Of a DNA stretch of 44,657 nt, positions 8,677 to 17,578 are shown piece by piece. The notes beneath the pieces are model-generated. The model ran no database searches. It was given only the letters and a program-made list of their open reading frames with translations, and was not told the DNA's origin. The stretch is from Phycisphaerales bacterium (GTDB lineage: Bacteria; Planctomycetota; Phycisphaerae; WQYP01): the NCBI GenBank assembly GCA_009781185.1, contig WQYP01000013.1, forward strand, positions 1 to 44,657, in the 5' to 3' direction. Each line of letters opens with the position of its first letter. The stretch's first letter is position 1. Position numbers and translations under genes: made by a program.

Positions 8677-11325
8677 ATGTTCGACCAGGATGCACGTATT
8701 ACCGATCTGCAAATTGAGCAGGAATTGCAGGAAAGTTATCTGACTTATGCGATGTCCACGATTATGGATCGGGCGTTGCCGGATGTGCGGGATGGGCTCA
8801 AGCCGTCGCAGCGGCGGATATTGGTGGCGATGAATGATCTGCAGCTTGGGCCGCGATCGAAACATCGCAAGTGTGCGAAGATCGCGGGCGATACCTCGGG
8901 TAACTATCACCCGCACGGGGAGATGGTGATCTATCCGACGCTGGTTCGGCTGGCGCAGGAATGGGCGATGCGCTATAAGCTGGTGGATGGGCAGGGGAAT
9001 TTTGGATCGTTGGATGGCGACCCGCCGGCGGCGATGCGGTATACCGAGGCGAGGATGGCGGCTCCGGCGATGGAGCTGATGGAGGACCTGAAGGAAGATA
9101 CGGTTGATTATATACCGAATTATGATGAGACGCGGGAAGAGCCGACGGTGTTGCCCAGCAAGTTTCCGAATTTGCTGGTGAATGGGTCGCAGGGTATTGC
9201 GGTGGGGATGGCGACGAGTCTGCCGCCGCACAATTTGCGGGAGATTTGTGATGCGATCGTGAAGGTGATCGACGAGCCGGAGTGTACGGCGAAGGAGTTG
9301 ATGAAGATTGTGAAGGGGCCGGATTTCCCGACGGGTGGGATTATCTGTGGGCGGCAGGGGATTTTGGAGGGGTACACGACGGGGCGCGGGCGGATTGTCG
9401 TTCGCGGGGAGGTCAAGGTGGAAACGGGGTTGCGGGGCGGGAAGGAACAGATTGTTATTACGGAAATACCGTACCAGGTAATCAAGAAGTCGCTCGTCGA
9501 ACAGATCGCTAATTGCGTGAAAGAAGAGAAGATCAAAGATATCGCGGATGTCCGCGATGAGTCGGATCGGGAACATCTGGTTCGCATCGTGGTGGAACTC
9601 AAGCGGGATGCGGATCCGAATGTCGTGATTAATCAGTTGTACAAGAATACGCAACTGCAGGATACGTTTTCGATTATTAATATTGCGTTGGTGAACCGTC
9701 AGCCGCGGACGCTGGGGCTCAAGGATATGATCCGTCTGTACGTCGAGCATCGCTTCGAAGTGATTCGGCGGCGGACGGCGTTCCGCTTGAAGAAAGCACG
9801 GCAGCGGGCGCATATATTGGAAGGCTTGATCCTCGCCCTGGCAGATATCCACACGGAAGAAAACCGCGGCAGGAGCGGGGGCGGCAAGATGGATGTGATG
9901 GGCGTCATCGAACTGCTCCGCAACCGCAAGATCTCGCCGGACGTGCCGACGGCTAAAGCGAACCTGATGAAGAAAAAATTCTCCATCGACGAGGCACTCA
10001 CGTGGAAGGCCGCGATTCCCAAGGCGTTCAAAAAACGCATCGACGACGAAGTCAAAAAGAACGGCGGCATGACGCTCTCCGCCGCACAGGCCGACGCCAT
10101 TCTCATCATGCAACTGCAACGCCTCGTTGGACTCGAAATCGACAAGCTGACCGAGGAATACAATCGCCTGGTCGAGGAGATCGAAGGCTACGAGCTGATC
10201 CTTTCCGACGCGAAGCTGGTGTACGACATCATCCGCGAAGACACGCTGGAGATGAAGGACAAGTACGGCGACGAACGGCGAACAAAAATCACCAACGATG
10301 CGACGGATATTGATATTGAAGATTTGATCGCCGACGAGCAGGCGGTAGTGACGATTTCGCATGAAGGGTACATCAAGCGGATGCCGTTGGATACGTATCG
10401 CAAACAGGGCCGCGGCGGTCGTGGCGTCATCGGCGCAGACTCGAAAGAAGGCGATTTCATCGAAACGCTCTTCATCGCCAGTACCAAAGATTATCTGATG
10501 TTCTTTACGAATCTCGGGCGGTGCTATTGGCAGAAGGTTTATGACATTCCGAATTTGCCGCGGCAGAGTAAAGGGCGGTCGATCGCGAACCTGCTGGAAA
10601 TGATGCAAGGCGAGAAGCTCTCGGACGTGATGGCCGTGCGAGACTTCGAAGATGAAGGCAAACACCTCTTCTTCGCAACCGCACAAGGCGTCGTGAAAAA
10701 AACCCTCCTCAAAGCCTTCGGCAACCCGATGAAACGCGGAATCATCGCCATCGGCCTCGAGCCGAAAGATTCTCTCGTCGGCGTCGCCGTCACCAACGGC
10801 AACGATCAAATCTTGCTGGCAACCAAAGAAGGCATGGCCATCCGCTTCGACGAAACCGATGTCCGCGACATGGGCCGCCCCGCATCGGGCGTGGCCGGAG
10901 CGGATCTCGAGAAAACTGACGCCGTCGTCGACCTGGTCATCATCCCGCATGGACAGGAAACCGGCGAAAACCAGGTCACCGTCCTCACCGCCTGCGAACA
11001 CGGCTACGGCAAACGCACACCCGTCGAGGAATACCGCCTCACACGCCGAGGCGCCAAAGGCGTCATCAATATCAAAACCACCGAACGCAACGGCCCCGTC
11101 GTCGGCGTCAAAGCCGTCCGCGACGGCGACGAACTGATGATGATCACTAAGAACGGCCAGGTCGTCCGCATCGGCGTCACCGGCGAGCTCCGCGAAATGG
11201 GCCGAAATACGCAGGGCGTGCGACTGCTCAAGCTCGATGAAGGCGACCGGCTGGTAGGCGTGGCCCGTGTGGTACCGGAAGAAGCAAGCGATGAAGACCA
11301 GCCGAGCCTGCCGGGAACGAAGTGA
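8677..11325 (+). CDS. gyrA: DNA gyrase subunit A
   Basis: An 882-residue type II topoisomerase A subunit: breaks and rejoins DNA, with GyrB driving negative supercoiling. The winged-helix active site has Arg121-Tyr122 in AAMRYTEARM, matching E. coli numbering exactly. The coiled-coil region spans about 370-520, and the C-terminal beta-pinwheel carries a GyrA-box-like KQGRGGRG (about 571-578), which favours gyrase over topoisomerase IV. The quinolone pocket reads HPHGEMVIYP at 78-87, so positions 83 and 87 are Met and Pro instead of Ser and Asp. Codon choice changes along the gene: G/T-ending codons dominate up to about 9840, C-ending ones from there to 10300 and after 10600. gyrB is not next to it. 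Confidence 0.95.
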   Translation: MFDQDARITDLQIEQELQESYLTYAMSTIMDRALPDVRDGLKPSQRRILVAMNDLQLGPRSKHRKCAKIAGDTSGNYHPHGEMVIYPTLVRLAQEWAMRYKLVDGQGNFGSLDGDPPAAMRYTEARMAAPAMELMEDLKEDTVDYIPNYDETREEPTVLPSKFPNLLVNGSQGIAVGMATSLPPHNLREICDAIVKVIDEPECTAKELMKIVKGPDFPTGGIICGRQGILEGYTTGRGRIVVRGEVKVETGLRGGKEQIVITEIPYQVIKKSLVEQIANCVKEEKIKDIADVRDESDREHLVRIVVELKRDADPNVVINQLYKNTQLQDTFSIINIALVNRQPRTLGLKDMIRLYVEHRFEVIRRRTAFRLKKARQRAHILEGLILALADIHTEENRGRSGGGKMDVMGVIELLRNRKISPDVPTAKANLMKKKFSIDEALTWKAAIPKAFKKRIDDEVKKNGGMTLSAAQADAILIMQLQRLVGLEIDKLTEEYNRLVEEIEGYELILSDAKLVYDIIREDTLEMKDKYGDERRTKITNDATDIDIEDLIADEQAVVTISHEGYIKRMPLDTYRKQGRGGRGVIGADSKEGDFIETLFIASTKDYLMFFTNLGRCYWQKVYDIPNLPRQSKGRSIANLLEMMQGEKLSDVMAVRDFEDEGKHLFFATAQGVVKKTLLKAFGNPMKRGIIAIGLEPKDSLVGVAVTNGNDQILLATKEGMAIRFDETDVRDMGRPASGVAGADLEKTDAVVDLVIIPHGQETGENQVTVLTACEHGYGKRTPVEEYRLTRRGAKGVINIKTTERNGPVVGVKAVRDGDELMMITKNGQVVRIGVTGELREMGRNTQGVRLLKLDEGDRLVGVARVVPEEASDEDQPSLPGTK

Positions 11326-11455
11326 TCTTCAAGTCGTTAAGGTAGCGACCCCGCTTTGCGGGGGGGCGGTGGTGCAAGTTTCGCCGCGAACCCATAGGCG
11401 AGCGCTCGGCCCCGCCTCGGTACCAAAGCCACTTTGAAACGGGTACACTGTCGGC
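11326..11455. other. Short gyrA downstream spacer with hairpin
   Basis: A CCCCGC-TTT-GCGGGG hairpin lies near 11350-11366, a likely terminator region for gyrA. It is preceded by AAGTCGTTAAG (11331-11342), a fragment of the CGTCAAGTCGTTAA repeat family found at 24030 and 25824. A TACACT hexamer at 11444-11449 lies six bases before the next start codon. Confidence 0.45.
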
Positions 11456-14400
11456 ATGCGTAAGAAAATCAGCCTGCTTATCGTCGGCCTGGCGCTGTTC
11501 CTGGGCGCATTTCTGGTGTACCAATACGTCATGAACGCCAGCGTGGGGAGCGGACGACAACAGACGCAGCAGACGATACAGGTGGAAGATGATGGGATGC
11601 TTTCGCTGCAGGGACGGGATCCTAAGACGGGGGCATTGCTTTATGATTTCACGGCCACCAAGGCGGTGCCGATTAAGGGGCCCGACGGTAAGCAATTGCC
11701 GGGCCAGTACGACGTAACGAATCCGGTGGGACGATATTACCTCCGCGACGGGCGAGTGGCATTGCTGCGCGCGGATCACGGAACGCTGGCGGTGGATATG
11801 GCCAGCAAGAAAAAATCCGAAGCGTTCGGTGGAAAATTGTCGGGGCATGTTCGCATGGTCCTTGGACCGGCAGAGATACCGGTGGAGGAGGACGGGCCCA
11901 AACCTGGTCAGATCGAAGTACGCCTGGACAAAGACCTCGAAATGTCGATGAACGACAGCGTCCTCTCGAGCCCCGGCGGCGTGCATGTACGCTCCGAAGA
12001 TACCGCCTTCGCAGGCTCCTTCGATGGCGAGAACCTGACCGTCGCCTTCAACCGCAAAGAACAGCGAATCGAGTATCTGCGAATCGATCCGACGACCGGC
12101 AAGGACAACGAAATCGTCATTCACCGCGTCAAACAAAATGGCACGTCGCTCCTGGGAGAAGAGGAAGGGAACGGCAAAAAAGACGGAGCTGCGGCAGTTC
12201 TGGCCGCCAAACCAGCTACCACGCAAGATGATTCGGCTCCCAAAGCAAACGCTTACAAACTATCCTTCGGCCAAGATGTGGTCGCAAGGCTGGGAACCAG
12301 CGAACTTTCGAGCGATCGGCTCTTTGTGCTCTTCATGACGCCGGCGAAGGATCGGACGAAGGACCTGCTCAAGGGCGCGGAAACAGGAGGAGAAACGGGG
12401 GCGACAAGCAAACCGGCGGTGGCAGCGGCGAGCGAACCGGCGGCAACAACGCAGAAAGATACTCTGGATTTACGAATCACCTGGCGCGGACCGATGGAAA
12501 TGCGACCGCTCGATGAAAATGACATGACGCTGGTGGATGAGAAGGATCGAGCACTGTTGGCGGAGGGGACGAAGGATCGACCGGTGAAGGTCATCGACAG
12601 CACCCGCGAAATCACGGCGGCGAAACTGCGTTATCACAAAGCAGAAGACCGTGTCGAATTGGAATCAGATACATACAACGACGTGTGCGTAAAAGACCCG
12701 TCGATGGGAATAATCAAGTGCGCAAAATTGAATTATCTCCTCCAGGCGGACAAGGCGGATAAGCTGTTCCTGGCAGGCCCCGGCCGACTGGACGTTCCGC
12801 AAAGCGCGTTGCACAAGGATCGGGTGGAGGCGGGAAAGGGAGGGGCGCCGATGGTGGTGTCGTGGGAGAAGATGATGGACGTGGACCTGGTGAGTGTGGC
12901 GGGAGGCGGTGGCGGTGGGTGGGGTGGTGGGACGACTGGGAAGCGGGCCGTCAAGCATGCGCTGTTGACGGGTGATGTCTGGGTCCGCGACCCGGGACTG
13001 CCCGGCGTGAGCAATGCGTTCGAAATGAACGCGGCGACGCTTGACCTGCAAATGGCTCAGGCGACCACGGTGAAGATGTCGCAATCGCTGGAGCATCTGA
13101 CGGCGACGGCGGTGAAAGTCAAGTCGGCGAGGCCGGGGGCGGCGCTGAATGATTATCCGCAGGGATTGACTGCTGATCGGTTGGACGTATCGACGGCGGC
13201 AGGGCCCGATGGAAAAGGGGGGGGGCTTTCGCCGTCGAAGATGCTGGCCGCGGGCAATGTGGTGGCGTGGACGTATGGCAATCAGAGCGATCTTTCGGAG
13301 AATCTGACCGCTGCCCGAAAACCGGACAAGGCCGCGAGCAATAAACTCGTGAAGCAGACGATTTACACGCCGGTGTTGGAGGCGATGCTGGAGCCGAAGG
13401 AGAAGGGCGGAGAGAAGGGGGCGGAGGCTGTGGCGCTGGGATCGAACACGGGCGTGAAGTCGCTGACGGCGACGGATGGCGTGAAAGTGGAACTGGAAGG
13501 AATAGGGGCGGTGGTAACGGCAAAGTCGATGGTGGCCGATCCGCGAACGGGAAGAGTGCGGCTGCTGGGCGATCCGGGAAGTATGACACCCGTATTGGTG
13601 ACGATGGGGGACGATCGGATCGAAAGCTTCGAAATGATTTTCAATCAACATGCCAATACGCTTAATCAATTGCATTCGATCGAAATTCCGCGTGAAGGCG
13701 CCTTTACGTTCGTCGAAAAGAAAGAAGGGGAAGGGGCGGGGGGGGGAGTCGTGGAAAAGGCGACGCCGGTGCGGATTACCTGGACGGAAAAAATGACCTA
13801 CGACCAGTGGTCGCGGCAGGCGAGGTTCATGGGAAACAAAGTGGAAATTAAGACGGTCGGAGCGGCGGAAGAAACCGTGGAGGTAAGTTGCAAAAAACTG
13901 TTGGAGGCGACGCTGGCGGAACGCGGGGCGAGTGGCGGGGGTGGAGGAGGAGCGAAGAAACCGCCGATTGAGCAGTTCAAGGCTCAAGGCGAAGTCGAGG
14001 TGACGCAGACGAAATGGGGCAAGCAGGGAAATATCTTGACACGGATGTACATGCAAAGCGAAGAGGCTCGGTATTCGGAGGCGAGCCAGCGGTTGGAATT
14101 GCCACACGCGGGAATGATCGGGCTGGAGGACAATGAGATAAAAGAGAATAAGGGGAGCGGAAAGGACGCGGCGGATACCAGCGGCAAAACCGTCCTGACA
14201 TGGAAAGATAACCTGGTGTTCGCGATGGACACAGGCGTGATCACGATCACGGATAGCGTGCATGTGATCCGTGTGCCGACGAAACCGATGCAGGTGGCGA
14301 CAGTGAGCGGAGGCAAGAATGGGGGGAAGGGGATCATGGGTGGACCGGTCCAGCGGGTGGACCTGTACGGCCCGTCGCTGACGGCGAAACTGCTGCCCAA

Positions 14401-14710
14401 CAAAAGTAGCAATGAAAGCACGCCTAAAGGCGCGGCGGCGTTTTTAGGCAGCGGCGGCCGCCCCAGCCTGGAGAGCGTGAAAATCGCCGGCCCCGCGCGG
14501 CTGGTGGCCGGCGAACGCGAAGTCCGAGCCCCCAAAGAACTCGCTTACGACGAAGTCAACCACATTGCCGAGGCAAAAGGAACCCGGCAGGAGCCGGTGC
14601 AGTTCATCGCCCCGGGCGCCAATTTCCCCGAAACGCCGGGAATCAAGTGGAATTTGATCACCGGAGAAACCGAAATAGAATCGGCACGCGGCATGATGAA
14701 GCTGGAGTAA
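11456..14710 (+). CDS. Large single-pass LptC/OstA-like envelope protein
   Basis: A 1084-residue protein with a short cytoplasmic start (MRKK), one membrane helix (about 5-25) and a long periplasmic part. The periplasmic part has repeated beta-strand blocks of the type LDVSTAAGPDGK, VRLLGDPGSM, GNKVEIKT and a final block about building LTAKLLPN...VKIAGPARLVA, reminiscent of the stacked jelly-roll of LptC/LptA/LptD-N (OstA) proteins that carry lipopolysaccharide across the periplasm. I therefore infer an envelope lipid-transport role; a definite LptC is only about 190 residues, so this would be an expanded form. Several Gly-rich loops (AGGGGGGWGGG near 482-492; GGGGGG near 827) come from G-tracts. 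The start codon is ATG; no ribosome binding site is visible and a -10-like TACACT lies at 11444. Confidence 0.6.
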   Translation: MRKKISLLIVGLALFLGAFLVYQYVMNASVGSGRQQTQQTIQVEDDGMLSLQGRDPKTGALLYDFTATKAVPIKGPDGKQLPGQYDVTNPVGRYYLRDGRVALLRADHGTLAVDMASKKKSEAFGGKLSGHVRMVLGPAEIPVEEDGPKPGQIEVRLDKDLEMSMNDSVLSSPGGVHVRSEDTAFAGSFDGENLTVAFNRKEQRIEYLRIDPTTGKDNEIVIHRVKQNGTSLLGEEEGNGKKDGAAAVLAAKPATTQDDSAPKANAYKLSFGQDVVARLGTSELSSDRLFVLFMTPAKDRTKDLLKGAETGGETGATSKPAVAAASEPAATTQKDTLDLRITWRGPMEMRPLDENDMTLVDEKDRALLAEGTKDRPVKVIDSTREITAAKLRYHKAEDRVELESDTYNDVCVKDPSMGIIKCAKLNYLLQADKADKLFLAGPGRLDVPQSALHKDRVEAGKGGAPMVVSWEKMMDVDLVSVAGGGGGGWGGGTTGKRAVKHALLTGDVWVRDPGLPGVSNAFEMNAATLDLQMAQATTVKMSQSLEHLTATAVKVKSARPGAALNDYPQGLTADRLDVSTAAGPDGKGGGLSPSKMLAAGNVVAWTYGNQSDLSENLTAARKPDKAASNKLVKQTIYTPVLEAMLEPKEKGGEKGAEAVALGSNTGVKSLTATDGVKVELEGIGAVVTAKSMVADPRTGRVRLLGDPGSMTPVLVTMGDDRIESFEMIFNQHANTLNQLHSIEIPREGAFTFVEKKEGEGAGGGVVEKATPVRITWTEKMTYDQWSRQARFMGNKVEIKTVGAAEETVEVSCKKLLEATLAERGASGGGGGGAKKPPIEQFKAQGEVEVTQTKWGKQGNILTRMYMQSEEARYSEASQRLELPHAGMIGLEDNEIKENKGSGKDAADTSGKTVLTWKDNLVFAMDTGVITITDSVHVIRVPTKPMQVATVSGGKNGGKGIMGGPVQRVDLYGPSLTAKLLPNKSSNESTPKGAAAFLGSGGRPSLESVKIAGPARLVAGEREVRAPKELAYDEVNHIAEAKGTRQEPVQFIAPGANFPETPGIKWNLITGETEIESARGMMKLE

Positions 14711-14796
14711 GAAGTAAGAAGCCAGAAGCCAAAAGTTTTGAATCAACCGCAAATTTGAAACCTTCAGGCTACTGGCTTCTAGCTTCCGGCTTCTTC
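14711..14796. repeat. Inverted repeat, family GAAGCCAGAAGCTAG (second copy)
   Basis: Arms 14711-14735 and 14762-14796 match the repeat at 4462-4554. It starts right after the stop of the LptC-like gene, and its right arm encodes the last residues (KKPEARSQ) and stop codon of the convergent hydrolase gene, so the insertion replaced that gene's original end. Confidence 0.85.
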
Positions 14797-15656
14797 AAAA
14801 GTATCTCGTAGAGCTCCGGGCGTCGTTGATGTCGGAGGTAGCCGGAGAGGTCGAGGCGTTCGGACTTGTCGAATTCAAGCGGAAGTTGGGGACGCAGGTC
14901 CAGGTCGATCGTGGCCTGGACGAGCGAGTTGGCCGGAGCGATGCCTCCGGCGACCTGCTGGCCGAAGGCGTCGTAAATGACAGAGTTCCACGTGGAGCGT
15001 TTCCAGAGCTGATCGTCGACGGCGTAAGTTGCAACGCCCAGCGGCAAACCGTGCATCATGGCGCGAGCGGGCAGAGCGACGGTGAAAAAATCGCGCTCGA
15101 AACGGTCGTGCCTCATGGTTTGCCAGAGAAGAATGTCGGCGTTTTTGAGTTCGTAGACGCGTGTGATTTCGGGGAAGTGGATGTCGTAGCAGATGAAGAT
15201 GCCGAGCTTGCAGAAGGGGGTGGCGATGGGCTCGAGATGTTGGCCGGGGTCGAGGGAGCATTTTTCGCCGGGGGCGAGGTGGGTTTTATCGTATTTGCCC
15301 AGCCACGTGCCGTCGGGGCCGATGACGGGAGAAGAAGCCCAGGTCTTTTGGCCGTCGACTTCGACGATGCTGGGGATCACGAGCATGCGGTATTGTTTGG
15401 CGAGGGCTGCCAGGGCGATCATCCAGGGCGACTTGGCGGTGAGACCGAGAACTTTGCGAATAGTCTGCTTGCCTGCTTCGACCGCCTTGATACCTTCGTG
15501 CGTACGATGGTGGTCCGCACGTTCAGGCAGAACAACAATATTAGCCCCCTGCTGACCAGCCTGATCGACAAGACGAAGCAGATCCTTGCGGCGATCGGAC
15601 ATACTCTCGAGCTTGTTGTGCACATGCACCATGGCCAGACGAACAGGACGAGACAT
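14769..15656 (-). CDS. Carbon-nitrogen hydrolase (nitrilase superfamily)
   Basis: A 295-residue amidohydrolase of the nitrilase superfamily; these cleave non-peptide C-N bonds such as amides or carbamoyl groups. The catalytic triad is visible as Glu45 (VVLPERADH), Lys124 (GKYDKTHLAPGE) and Cys156 (LGIFICYDIHFPE). Length is normal (260-320). The start at 15656 has AAGGAG six bases upstream; an upstream in-frame start at 15722 is less likely. The family suggests omega-amidase, N-carbamoyl-putrescine or similar amidase, but the substrate cannot be decided. It is divergent from the CbiX gene with a 57-bp gap. Its last eight residues are encoded by a repeat arm. Confidence 0.9.
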   Translation of the reverse strand: MSRPVRLAMVHVHNKLESMSDRRKDLLRLVDQAGQQGANIVVLPERADHHRTHEGIKAVEAGKQTIRKVLGLTAKSPWMIALAALAKQYRMLVIPSIVEVDGQKTWASSPVIGPDGTWLGKYDKTHLAPGEKCSLDPGQHLEPIATPFCKLGIFICYDIHFPEITRVYELKNADILLWQTMRHDRFERDFFTVALPARAMMHGLPLGVATYAVDDQLWKRSTWNSVIYDAFGQQVAGGIAPANSLVQATIDLDLRPQLPLEFDKSERLDLSGYLRHQRRPELYEILLKKPEARSQ

Positions 15657-15700
15657 GCGGACTCCTTCGACAAGGAAAGAATAAAACCATGACAATGAAG

Positions 15701-15706
15701 TATAAT
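15701..15706 (+). promoter_or_regulatory. Possible -10 element TATAAT
   Basis: A perfect TATAAT lies seven bases before the ATG at 15714. If used, transcription would begin at or beside the start codon and the mRNA would be leaderless. No good -35 hexamer is seen at the usual distance. Confidence 0.4.
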
Positions 15707-15713
15707 GTAATCG

Positions 15714-16121
15714 ATGTTGCATGTTCCGGGTGAAACTTTAGGCGTGGTGATTGTAGATCACGGCTCGCGGAAAGCGGCGGCCAATGACATGCTGCTGGAA
15801 GTGGTGGCACTGTTCAAGCGGGTGGCGGGCGTCACCATTGTGGAACCAGCGCACATGGAATTGGCGGAGCCTACGATCGAGCAGGCGTTTGATCGCTGCG
15901 TGGCGCAAGGCGCGACGCTGGTGATGGTGCATCCGTATTTCCTTTCGCCGGGCCGGCACTCGACGACGGACATTCCAACCCTGGTGGCGACGGCGGCGGC
16001 GAAGCACGAAAAAATCCAATATCGCGTGACGGAGTCGTTGGGACTGGACGAAAAAATCGCATTGCTGATTGAATCGCGCATATCCGAGTGCCTGCGGCGT
16101 GGCATACCCCGACATGTGTAG
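15714..16121 (+). CDS. Sirohydrochlorin chelatase family protein (CbiX/SirB short form)
   Basis: A 135-residue single-domain class II chelatase, which inserts cobalt or iron into sirohydrochlorin for cobalamin or siroheme. The metal-binding pattern is visible: His16 in VIVDHGSR (with AAAND following) and His73/His82 in VMVHPYFLSPGRH. The length matches the short CbiX (about 120-145) that works as a homodimer. Which metal it inserts cannot be read from the sequence. No other tetrapyrrole gene is near. No Shine-Dalgarno is seen before the ATG. Confidence 0.85.
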   Translation: MLHVPGETLGVVIVDHGSRKAAANDMLLEVVALFKRVAGVTIVEPAHMELAEPTIEQAFDRCVAQGATLVMVHPYFLSPGRHSTTDIPTLVATAAAKHEKIQYRVTESLGLDEKIALLIESRISECLRRGIPRHV

Positions 16122-16385
16122 CGGACACCATGCACAAAGGGGCCAACCGACCAACATACACCCACAGACTCGCCGCCTAAAACGTCATGCGCCCCATCTG
16201 GCGGTTTGGCAGTTTTGTGCGATTAGGGTATGGCTATTTTTTGTGGCAGATTGTCATGCCAAAGGCGAAGTCCGCGATGCCGCGAGCGTTTTCGATGTGT
16301 TTTGGCGAGATCAGCGCAAAGCCCCGCATTACCATGCGGGGCTCCCCTTGACGCCTATGCCACAAAAAATGGCCACACCCTGCGA
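16122..16385. other. Intergenic region carrying an inverted-repeat element
   Basis: Only the element at 16232-16374 with its internal hairpin is recognised. The gene on the right, dapF, ends here on the minus strand, so the region separates convergent genes and probably terminates both. Confidence 0.6.
16232..16374. repeat. 143-bp element with 17-bp inverted ends
   Basis: GGCTATTTTTTGTGGCA (16232-16248) and TGCCACAAAAAATGGCC (16358-16374) pair with one mismatch. The GCCCCGCAT/ATGCGGGGC hairpin (16321-16342) is inside, as in the element at 1949-2062. No gene is encoded. Confidence 0.65.
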
Positions 16386-17273
16386 TTATTGCCATTCTCC
16401 GGTAAACACCTCCGTTGCTGTTCCGGTCATGTAGACGCAATCGTCGCCGCCTCGCATGGCCTCTCGCCATTCCAGTTTCAAATCGCCGCCCGGCAAGTGC
16501 GCCAGAATTTCTCCGCCCGTCTTTCCTGTGAGTACTCCTGCCACGCACACCGCTGCCGCTCCGGTCCCGCATGCTAACGTTATTCCGCTGCCACGCTCCC
16601 ATGTTCGCATGGTTACTTCTTGTTTGGAATGCATCTGGACGAAGTGCACGTTGATCCGATGGGGAAAGGCTTTGTGCGTCTCCAGCGCTGGCCCGACCTT
16701 CGCCAGGTCGATCTTGCTCACATCCTCCACGTAAATCACCGCGTGCGGATTGCCCATCGACACAAACGTCGCCTGCACTCCCAGGCTCGTCCCCATCGGC
16801 ACCTGAAAAATCCGCGGATGACCCGTCGCACCGACCCATTTCGCGTCCACTGGAATTTTTTCCAGGTCCAAGATCGGCCGATCCATGTTCACCGTCACCG
16901 TCTCCACTTTGCCATCGTTGCCCAAATGCAATTGCAACGACAGTACCCCGCGTCCCGTCTCGATTTTCATCGGATTCTGCGTGGAGAGTTTCCGGTCGTA
17001 AGCGAATTTCGCGACGCATCGGATGCCGTTGCCGCACATTTCCGATTCCGATCCGTCCGCATTGAACATCCGCATCCGCACCGTTGCCCCACCCCCCTCC
17101 TGCTTTTTACCCGCCTCCGTCGGTGGCGCCACCAGGATCAGTCCATCTCCCCCGACCCCCGTGTGCCGATCTGAAATCTTCACCGCCAATTGCTCCGGCC
17201 GCTCCACGGCCTGCGCAAAGGCATCCACGTATACGTAATCATTGCCAATTCCATGCATCTTTACAAATCGCAT
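16386..17273 (-). CDS. dapF: Diaminopimelate epimerase
   Basis: Converts LL-diaminopimelate to meso-diaminopimelate for lysine and peptidoglycan synthesis, in the cytoplasm. The 295-residue protein has the two catalytic cysteines, Cys80 in SEMCGNGIRC and Cys235 in ITLACGTGAA, and the N-terminal MHGIGNDY motif. Length is slightly above the usual 270-285, mainly from a Pro/Lys/Gly loop at about 50-63. The start at 17273 has GGAG six bases upstream; an in-frame start at 17306 is also possible. meso-DAP production fits a cell with peptidoglycan, as does murD at 39205. Confidence 0.96.
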   Translation of the reverse strand: MRFVKMHGIGNDYVYVDAFAQAVERPEQLAVKISDRHTGVGGDGLILVAPPTEAGKKQEGGGATVRMRMFNADGSESEMCGNGIRCVAKFAYDRKLSTQNPMKIETGRGVLSLQLHLGNDGKVETVTVNMDRPILDLEKIPVDAKWVGATGHPRIFQVPMGTSLGVQATFVSMGNPHAVIYVEDVSKIDLAKVGPALETHKAFPHRINVHFVQMHSKQEVTMRTWERGSGITLACGTGAAAVCVAGVLTGKTGGEILAHLPGGDLKLEWREAMRGGDDCVYMTGTATEVFTGEWQ

Positions 17274-17447
17274 GACATCTCCAAAGCGCCGGAATTCCAA
17301 TTTCAAATCATATTGACTGCGGATTAGTCGGGAAAGCTCTTATAGTGATTCAAATAGATAATATCTTGTCCATCAGGCTTTTTTCAGCACGAAGACACGA
17401 AGAAACGAAGGGCACGAAGTTTTTTTGTTAAAATTTTGCTTTGTATC

Positions 17448-17578
17448 TGCTCTGTCTCAACCCTCTATCAGAGCCGCGACCGTCAGGGAGCGACCCGTGC
17501 GACAATGCGAAAATACCGCCTGTCGCTCCCTTACGGTCGCGGCTCTGATCATCGCTTGCGGAGGGTTGAGACAGAGCA
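17448..17578. repeat. Middle palindrome, TGCTCTGTCTCAACCCTC
   Basis: 18-bp arms at 17448-17465 and 17561-17578 are perfect reverse complements. They enclose the inner palindrome at 17468-17548 and are themselves enclosed by the outer one. No other copy of this arm is seen in the window. Confidence 0.9.
17468..17548. repeat. Inner palindrome, family AGAGCCGCGACCGT
   Basis: 27-bp arms at 17468-17494 and 17522-17548 pair with one mismatch. The family recurs as a single arm at 41484-41511, as a degenerate arm at 18445-18468, and as a complete palindrome inside the U32 gene at 42401-42466. Confidence 0.9.

Noticed and set aside
8605..11001. Long minus-strand open frame opposite gyrA
   Set aside because: gyrA is unmistakable on the other strand; the antisense product has no family pattern.
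12665..14263. Minus-strand open frame of about 530 codons opposite the LptC-like gene
   Set aside because: Arg/His-rich shadow translation without a start signal or domain.
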